DNA from: CAWGMT01 sp963823675
GTDB taxonomy: Bacteria; Planctomycetota; Planctomycetia; Isosphaerales; Isosphaeraceae
Length of the DNA: 64,000 bases
Reading direction: 5' to 3'
Assembly (NCBI GenBank): GCA_963823675.1
Contig: CAWGMT010000010.1
Location: forward strand, 496,001-560,000
The position numbers and the translations under genes were made by a program. The notes beneath the pieces were generated by a model. That model was given only the letters and a program-made list of their open reading frames with translations, did not search any database and was not told the DNA's origin. This document shows, piece after piece, positions 58,619 through 64,000 of this stretch; within the stretch, counting starts at the first letter, position 1, and each line of letters opens with the position of its first letter.

Positions 58619-58830
58619 CGCTCTGACCTCGTTCCAAGACATGATCGCCTGAGTCCGACCGGCATGAAAAGACCGGTCCCTGCGCCAATTCATACCAAAT
58701 CTTTTAACTTTTGGAAGACGAACTTCCAAAGATTGACTCACCTTGTCTTGCGGGACGAATTGCGGCAGAATCTCTGAACAAAGTAACACACGCGTTCCAG
58801 GGGTATCTTGCGGAAAGGCTGGGCAACTTA

Positions 58831-59478
58831 GTGCTCACGAAGGTTCGCGGCGTTCTCAAGTCGGTGTCCGACGAGTCGGTCACGCTCTTGATCGAGCCGT
58901 TCGAGCTCGAAGTTCTGATTTCCGAGCACACCCGCCGGCTTGTCCAGTCCAGGGTCGGCGAGCCGGTCGCGTTCCACACCTTGTTTTATCTCGAGGGCGG
59001 TGCGATGGTCGCCCGGCTGGTCCCGCGCTTGGTCGGGTTCCTCTCGGCGCTGGATCGCGAGTTCTTCGATATCTTCTGTTCGGTCGACGGCGTGGGCGCC
59101 CGCAAGGCACTGAGAGCCATGGCAAGGCCGGTTAAGGACCTGGCCCGGATCATTCAGGATCAGGACATCAAATTGCTCTCGACCTTCCCGGGAATCGGCG
59201 AGGCGACCGCCGAGCGGATCGTCGCGAAGCTGCGGCGCAAGGTGGGTAAGTTTGCACTCATCGTCAGTGTCGAGGATTCCGGCGGCTCGGCAGCAGGCAC
59301 TAACGGCGAGCCCGAGAGCGCCGCGCCCGACATCATCCGGGATACCTATGCGGCCCTGCTGTCGGTTGGACATACCGAGGGCCAGGCGAGACAGGCAATC
59401 GACCGCGTCTTGTCCGCCAAGAAGAAATTCAAGAGCGTGGCCGATATGATCGAAGCGATCTACGAGCAGAGCAAGTAG
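58831..59478 (+). CDS. ruvA: Holliday junction DNA-binding protein RuvA
   Basis: A 215-residue RuvA: OB-fold (TKVRGVLKSVSDESVTLLI), two helix-hairpin-helix motifs (CSVDGVGARKALRAM and FPGIGEATAERIVAKL), and the C-terminal RuvB-contact domain (AALLSVGHTEGQARQAIDRVL). It holds four-way junctions while RuvB drives branch migration. The start is GTG at 58831 behind GGAAAGG, as RuvA normally begins two residues before the first strand; the frame is open to 58711 but that part is not conserved. ruvB starts 7 bases after its stop. Confidence 0.92.
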   Translation: MLTKVRGVLKSVSDESVTLLIEPFELEVLISEHTRRLVQSRVGEPVAFHTLFYLEGGAMVARLVPRLVGFLSALDREFFDIFCSVDGVGARKALRAMARPVKDLARIIQDQDIKLLSTFPGIGEATAERIVAKLRRKVGKFALIVSVEDSGGSAAGTNGEPESAAPDIIRDTYAALLSVGHTEGQARQAIDRVLSAKKKFKSVADMIEAIYEQSK

Positions 59479-59485
59479 GCAAACC

Positions 59486-60589
59486 ATGCGAGAACCTACC
59501 ATCAAAGGGGGACACGCCGAAGTCGAAGGGCGAGGCAGGCGCCGTGTGGACGCGGACAGCTCGTCCCCCCTGCCCCGGAGCCTCGATCCCGTCGAAGAGA
59601 AGCTTCGCCCTCAGCAGTTGTCGGAAATCATCGGCCAGCGGGCCGTCGCCCAGCGGCTGACGATCAGCCTGGACGCGGCCAGAAAACGGGGTGAACCGTT
59701 GCCCCATATGCTCTTCGATGGGCCGCCCGGCCTCGGCAAGACGACATTTGCCACCGTCTTGCACAACGAGCTTGGCGTCGAGCTGAGCATCACGAGCGGG
59801 GCCGCCCTCGACAAGAAGATGGACGTCATGCCCTTCCTGACCAACGCCACGGAAGGCTCGATTCTCTTCATCGACGAAATTCACAGGCTGCCAAGCGCCG
59901 TCGAGGAGTTCATTTACCCCGTCATGGAAGACTTCCGCGTTGACGTCGTACTCGGCGAGGGAATGTCGGCTCGCACCATCAACCTCCCACTCAAGAAATT
60001 CACGATCATCGGTGCCACGACCCGCAGCGGCATGCTCTCCGGTCCGCTCCGAGAACGCTTTGCCATCCACGAGCACCTCGAGTTCTACGACCAAGAGGAC
60101 CTGGCCAAGATCATCACGATCAATGCCGTCAAGCTGCGGTCGACGATCGCGCCCGAGGCAGCCTGGGAGCTTGCCGCGCGCAGCCGCGGTACTCCGCGCA
60201 TCGCCAATTCCCGCCTACGCTGGGCTCGCGACTACGCCCTGGCCCGGGCCGACGGGCACATCACCCTGGCCGTCGCGCGCGACGCCCTCGACATGCAGGA
60301 AATCGACTCCGAAGGGCTCGACAAGCAAGATCGCCGCTACCTCGAGACCCTGATTCGGGTCTTTGGCGGCGGGCCCACCGGCGTCGAGGCCCTGGCGGCG
60401 ACAATGAACGTCTCGCTCGATACGCTCAAGGATGAAGTCGAGCCTTACCTCCTGCGCCGCGAGTACGTGGTCCGCTCACCGCGCGGGCGCCAGGTGACGC
60501 CCGCAGCGCATGCCCACCTCGGCCTCCCGGCGCCACCGCCTCGGCCGGATTTTCCCGCACTCGATCAGCAACGGCGTTTGTTCGACTGA
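59486..60589 (+). CDS. ruvB: Holliday junction helicase RuvB
   Basis: A 367-residue AAA+ motor for branch migration. Walker A is in LFDGPPGLGKTTFA, Walker B in ILFIDEIHRL, sensor 1 in IIGATTRSG, the arginine-finger region in LRERFAIHEHLEFY, and sensor 2 in SRGTPRIANSRLRW (RuvB usually has GTPRIANRLLRR; NSRLRW is a mild variant). The winged-helix C-terminus RRYLETLIRVFGGGPTGVEALA is complete. The N-terminal ~30 residues are an unconserved extension. The gene forms an operon with ruvA. Confidence 0.95.
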   Translation: MREPTIKGGHAEVEGRGRRRVDADSSSPLPRSLDPVEEKLRPQQLSEIIGQRAVAQRLTISLDAARKRGEPLPHMLFDGPPGLGKTTFATVLHNELGVELSITSGAALDKKMDVMPFLTNATEGSILFIDEIHRLPSAVEEFIYPVMEDFRVDVVLGEGMSARTINLPLKKFTIIGATTRSGMLSGPLRERFAIHEHLEFYDQEDLAKIITINAVKLRSTIAPEAAWELAARSRGTPRIANSRLRWARDYALARADGHITLAVARDALDMQEIDSEGLDKQDRRYLETLIRVFGGGPTGVEALAATMNVSLDTLKDEVEPYLLRREYVVRSPRGRQVTPAAHAHLGLPAPPPRPDFPALDQQRRLFD

Positions 60590-60646
60590 GGAACTGCACG
60601 AAAATAAATTGCCGGACACGTTGACGTTCGCTGTGCAACGGAACGT

Positions 60647-60665
60647 CCTTTCGCGGAGCGAAAGG
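60647..60665. repeat. REP palindrome CCTTTCGCGGAGCGAAAGG
   Basis: A perfect hairpin with 8-base arms and a GGA loop, in the gap between ruvB and sua5. The same palindrome with shared flanks (TGTCGCC and ACGT) recurs in inverted orientation at 63962-63979, at the end of the window. Confidence 0.8.
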
Positions 60666-60744
60666 CGACACTCATTTTGGCGCGGCGCCGAGTCGGCAGC
60701 CCATTCCAGGATGACTTGCGGAGACGAACGTAATCCCCATTTGA

Positions 60745-61766
60745 TCACTCCGCGTGACCGATGGGCCTGGTGGCCCTCAGCATCCGATCGCGAATCGCCT
60801 GCCAATCGGGCCGATCCGGCGGCATCACGACCAGGATCGACTCCGCGCCGAGCGAGTCGCACTCATGCAGGACGTCATAGAGCGATCCCGCGGCCGTATC
60901 GGGCGTCTCCAGGTGAAAGAGCCGGCGAGGGAGAATTCCGGCCAGTTCACGCGGCTCACCCAGCAGGATGACGGCGACGTTTTCGGACATCCGGCCCGGT
61001 AACAGCTCGCGGCGCTCGACGCGGAACGCCGGCGTCCTTGGCGCGTAATGGACCGGCATCTGCCCAGGGCTCGCTGGCCGTTCGGGTCGTTCGCTCAACT
61101 CGCACGCCCGGACATGGTCGCCAGAAAGCGCGGCTTCGATCTCCACCCGGCCAATCGGGCCGGGACGAAGCACTCGCGGCGGCGAGGTCGTGAGGTCAAG
61201 GACCGTCGATTCCAGCCCGATCCTGGTGGGCCCGCTGTCCAGAATCAGATCGACTCGTCCCGTGAGATCGGCCAGAACATGCTCCGCGCGTGTCGACGTG
61301 ATCCGATTCGCCAGGTTGGCGCTGGGCGCCGCGATCGGCTTGCCCAGCCGCTCGATCAGCCCCTGGACGACCTTCCCGGATGGGCGCGAACGGCGACTGT
61401 TTCTCGTCCTGCCGTGACCAGGTTGGGAATGACCTCGGACCGGTACAGCACCAGCGAGAGTGGGCCCGGCCAGAACCGGCTGGCCAGAACCTGCGCTGCG
61501 TCGGGCCATATCGCCGTGCATTCGCGGGCCTCTTCGATTCCCCCGACGTGTACGATCAGCGGGTTCACTGCGGGCCGTCCCTTGGCGGCGAAGATCCGCG
61601 CGACCGAATCAGGGTCGGTCGCGACGGCGCCCAGACCGTAAACCGTCTCGGTTGCGAAAGCGACCAATCCCCCGCGCAGCATGACAGTGGCCGCCTGATC
61701 CAGGATGTCGGGATCGGGGCCGTCGGGATTGACGATGACGATGCGCGTGGTGGACTGGCCCGACAC
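60745..61766 (-). CDS. sua5: L-threonylcarbamoyladenylate synthase (Sua5/YwlC type), one frameshift
   Basis: About 340 residues after adding one base near 61385. The protein makes threonylcarbamoyl-AMP for the t6A modification of tRNAs reading ANN codons. The N-terminal YrdC domain shows GGLVAFATETVYGLGAVATD, FAAKGRPAVNPLIVHV and FWPGPLSLVL, and continues GKPIAAPSANLANRITST and RIGLESTVLDLTT in the other frame. The C-terminal Sua5 domain starts at PGQMPVHYAPRTP. Length fits the two-domain Sua5 form. The missing base sits in an A/G run, so this is probably an error. Confidence 0.9.
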
Positions 61767-61846
61767 GTGCGATCCGCCTTGTTCCGCTGAATTTCGCTGA
61801 TGACGCGAGCGCGGGCCGCGGCTGGGCCCTGCCCGCGATGGTCACT

Positions 61847-62977
61847 TCAAGAATCGCGCCCCAACGACGCCGGTTTCGACACCGGCGCACTGAGCTTGGC
61901 TTGATATTCCTGGCGCAGCTTTTCGTAGCTCTCTTCCCGCAGTCGATACAGCCGGCGCAGCGGTCGCGGTACGTGCCGCGCCATCGCGTAGGCTGTCAGA
62001 AGGGGCAGCGCGATCGTCGAGTCGGCGTAGCAGGTCACCGAATCGGGCAGCGTGTCCGGATCGACCTTGCCCCATGTCATCGCCTCACTCGCCGTCGCGC
62101 CCGAAAGCCCTCCGGTATCGGGACGGGCGTCGGTGATCTGGAGGAAGTAGTCATGGCCACTCTCGCTGAGCCCGAGCACTTCCTGGATCTGGGGCTCGGT
62201 CTGGAGCATGAAGTTCTTGGGACTGCCGCCCCCTAGAATCAGAACGCCCGACTTACCGCCGCCGCGCTTGGCGCCATAGACGATCGCCGCGGTTTCGTTC
62301 ACGTTGCGCAGCGTGTCGATCTGGAGCTTGCCGCCCGCCAAGCTCAAGGCGGCGACGTTCATCCCGATCGAGCTATCCCCGGGGCTGGAGGTGTAAACCG
62401 GCACGCTCGCCTCGAAGGCCGCGGCCAGCAAGCTGTGCGACGGCCGGCCGAGCTCTCTGGCCCTGCCGTGCAGGTAGCGCCCGACTTCATGGTGAAACTC
62501 GGCCGTTCCCATCGGCCGCGCGAACGCCTGGTCACGAAGCAGCTCGCGATAGAACGCGTCCGTGTCGAGCAACGTCTGGTAGTCGAAAACGATGTCGTAG
62601 ATCCGGATCACCTCGTTGCGGCGGAGCTCGAAATCATCGAGGTTGGGACGACTCTGATGAAGGGGCAGGCCAAGGGCGTAATGGGTGTCGTGATACAGAT
62701 TCGCGCCGGTTGACACGATCCAGTCGACGAAGCCGGCCTTGATCAAGGGGATGAGGCAGCTCATTCCCAAACCCGCCGGGGTCAAGGCGCCTGCAAGGGT
62801 CACGCCGACGGTGCAATCGGCCGCGAGGAACTTATCCGTGAAAACCCGGCAAACTTCGCGCAGCCTTCCCGCGTTATAGCTCGAAAACGTCCGGTCGATC
62901 AGATCGGCAACGGTCTCGCGGCCCGAGATTTCGGGCGGCGCGATGCGATGCACGCTGATGCTCTCGAGGAAACCCAT
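61847..62977 (-). CDS. Deoxyhypusine synthase family protein
   Basis: A 376-residue homologue of deoxyhypusine synthase. The NAD/active-site parts are FTDKFLAADCTVGVTLAGALTPAGL, STGANLYHDTHYALG, and LGGGSPKNFMLQ, with Lys254 at the position of the catalytic lysine. Bacteria lack eIF5A, and bacterial relatives transfer aminobutyl groups to small polyamines (homospermidine synthase-type) or have other functions. Here the upstream gene is a pyruvoyl arginine decarboxylase, which makes agmatine, so a polyamine pathway is likely. The acceptor and product are not settled by sequence. Confidence 0.85.
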   Translation of the reverse strand: MGFLESISVHRIAPPEISGRETVADLIDRTFSSYNAGRLREVCRVFTDKFLAADCTVGVTLAGALTPAGLGMSCLIPLIKAGFVDWIVSTGANLYHDTHYALGLPLHQSRPNLDDFELRRNEVIRIYDIVFDYQTLLDTDAFYRELLRDQAFARPMGTAEFHHEVGRYLHGRARELGRPSHSLLAAAFEASVPVYTSSPGDSSIGMNVAALSLAGGKLQIDTLRNVNETAAIVYGAKRGGGKSGVLILGGGSPKNFMLQTEPQIQEVLGLSESGHDYFLQITDARPDTGGLSGATASEAMTWGKVDPDTLPDSVTCYADSTIALPLLTAYAMARHVPRPLRRLYRLREESYEKLRQEYQAKLSAPVSKPASLGRDS

Positions 62978-63040
62978 GTGTCTGCTCGCTGTGGGTCTTG
63001 ATCCGTTGAGTCGGCGGATTCACGCCGGCTGGAGCGGCTG

Positions 63041-63267
63041 CGTTCGGTCAGGGTAGAAGGATCGCGGCCGCCGTAGTCATCACGCTCCGCGTGATGAATC
63101 TCACGCGTTCGGTCAGGGTAGAAGGATCGCGGCCGCCGTAGTCATCACGCTCCGCGTGATGAATCTCACGCGTTCGGTCAGAGTAACAGAATCACGCCCG
63201 CCGTAGTCATCACGCTCCGCGTGATGAATCTCCTGCGTCCGGTCAGGGTAGCAGAATCGCGGCCGCC
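63041..63267. repeat. 65-bp tandem repeat, three full copies plus a partial one
   Basis: Units start at 63041, 63106, 63171 and 63236. Copies one and two are nearly identical, copy three has several changes, and copy four is the 3' end of the arginine decarboxylase gene itself. Each unit holds that gene's last codons and stop (reading AAILLP-stop on the minus strand) plus the hairpin ATCACGCTCCGCGTGAT. The array fills the gap before the deoxyhypusine-synthase-like gene. Confidence 0.9.
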
Positions 63268-63788
63268 ACCACGGTGGTCCACAGGCCATCCTTGTGACCG
63301 ACAGCGGTCTGGGTCACTTCCTTCGTCTTGTAAAACACCTCGGCGATTTTCCAGATTTCGCGCTTTTCGTCCCACGAGCTGTCGGGGTTGAACTCCACGC
63401 CCAGAACGGTTGCCAGCATTTCGGCGGCCAGATCCTCGGCGTAATCGGCCGCCGTCTTGGCCGTTTGACCGTAGGCGTGGTGCTCGGAGAGATACCCGAA
63501 CTGGGTCCGATCGCGGGGGATTGCCACGCCCACACTTGCGGCCACCAGCCGGTTGGGCTCGGCCGTGGCACTTTCGCTCATCACGACGTGAACGATCTGG
63601 CCAGGTTGGAGGTCCTTGAGCCCCTCATCGATCGAGACTTCCTTGCAATTGGGAGGGAAGATGCTCGAGACCCGAACCAAGTTGTAGCAGGCGATTCGAG
63701 CGTCGCGGAGGGCCCGCTCGAAGCTGCTCAATTTCTCCCGATGGGTTCCCACACCTTTGGTGAAGAACAATTTCGTGGGTACGTACAT
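63243..63788 (-). CDS. Pyruvoyl-dependent arginine decarboxylase
   Basis: A 181-residue PvlArgDC, which converts arginine to agmatine using a pyruvoyl group made by self-cleavage. The cleavage site is at the Ser pair in VRVSSIFPPNCKE (Ser41/Ser42), with downstream AAS-like MSESATAEPNRLVAASVGVA and the C-terminal motif FYKTKEVTQTAVGHKDGLWTTVVAAAILL. This enzyme type is best known from archaea and chlamydiae. It precedes the deoxyhypusine-synthase-like gene on the same strand, and agmatine feeds polyamine synthesis. The stop lies in the 65-bp tandem repeat. Confidence 0.92.
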   Translation of the reverse strand: MYVPTKLFFTKGVGTHREKLSSFERALRDARIACYNLVRVSSIFPPNCKEVSIDEGLKDLQPGQIVHVVMSESATAEPNRLVAASVGVAIPRDRTQFGYLSEHHAYGQTAKTAADYAEDLAAEMLATVLGVEFNPDSSWDEKREIWKIAEVFYKTKEVTQTAVGHKDGLWTTVVAAAILLP

Positions 63789-63961
63789 CTTATGCCTGAC
63801 ACCCCCTGGACCGGCCGACCTGAGCGATCACGCCGGATTGTTCGGCTTCAGCGGACTGTTGAATGCGTCGCCCCCGCGCGCCGCCTGACAACTAGGTAGA
63901 ATTATTATGGGATTGCCGACCCGGCATCAAGGCCATAGGCGCTGGCCGAAGATTATTGTCG

Positions 63962-63979
63962 CCTTTCGCGGAGCGAAAG
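63962..63979. repeat. Second copy of the CTTTCGCGGAGCGAAAG palindrome
   Basis: Matches 60647-60665 over the whole stem and part of both flanks, in opposite orientation. The 173 bases between the arginine decarboxylase start and this repeat (63789-63961) show no gene. Confidence 0.75.
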
Positions 63980-64000
63980 ACGTCTGTTACGGGAAGTTAT

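Noticed and set aside
63041..63267. CRISPR array
   Set aside because: Repeats follow each other directly with a 65-base period and no unique spacers, and no cas genes are present.

Overview
The window is GC-rich bacterial chromosome. Its gene content points to a planctomycete, probably of the Isosphaeraceae type. This is inferred from family content (DUF4058, Uma2 nucleases, an ECF sigma factor coupled to a LolA-like membrane partner, a PfaC/OleABCD hydrocarbon locus, Tm-1-like protein, a lysine-rich H1-like protein) and not from a marker gene. No rRNA or tRNA gene was seen.

Layout. 1-8 kb: end of an S9 peptidase, a DUF4058 protein, a YjhG/YagF-type sugar-acid dehydratase, a secreted amidohydrolase, inositol oxygenase and hisI. 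8-11 kb: a class V aminotransferase followed by serA (serine synthesis). 11-13.3 kb: a minus-strand operon of a B12-binding radical SAM enzyme between two small membrane proteins. 13.5-18.2 kb: ECF sigma factor with a membrane-anchored LolA-like partner, aldehyde dehydrogenase, tRNA-dihydrouridine synthase. 18.3-19.9 kb: a complete IS4-type element. 20.2-25.8 kb: a type VII-secretion-like locus (FtsK/EssC ATPase, a WXG100-like protein and two helical proteins). 26.2-30.4 kb: a broken SacI-like nuclease gene and a PLD-DEAD-DUF3427 helicase, a likely defence module. 31.1-43.3 kb: a PfaC-like polyunsaturated fatty acid synthase subunit followed directly by oleA, oleB, oleC and oleD. 43.2-45.2 kb: toxin-antitoxin remnants (Phd-like, HEPN/MNT) and a Uma2 protein. 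45.2-47.4 kb: a Tm-1-like protein plus its PEP-hydrolase-like TIM-barrel partner. 47.4-50.9 kb: two-component signalling genes. 51-64 kb: nadA, glgB, mutS2, a HEAT lipoprotein, an H1-like protein, ruvAB, sua5, and a polyamine pair (deoxyhypusine-synthase-like enzyme and pyruvoyl arginine decarboxylase).

The most notable system is the PfaC-OleABCD cluster. A PUFA-synthase subunit (KS, inactive KS/CLF, AT, two FabA-like DH domains) sits in line with the head-to-head hydrocarbon pathway, as expected if polyunsaturated acyl chains are joined to very long polyenes. The matching PfaA-type subunit with ACP, KR and MAT is not in the window.

Quality caveat. At least 19 single- or few-base frameshifts interrupt conserved genes here (serA, dus, essC-like, pfaC-like, oleB, oleC, two kinases, mutS2, sua5). 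Most behave like single-base errors in short G/C runs, and the reading frame on both sides is well conserved, so I treat these genes as intact genes carrying sequence errors. Single-base anomalies, such as stop codons or the GlgB Asp-to-Asn changes, need the same caution. Several families of short palindromic repeats are scattered through the window, including inside the coding linkers of the PfaC-like gene.
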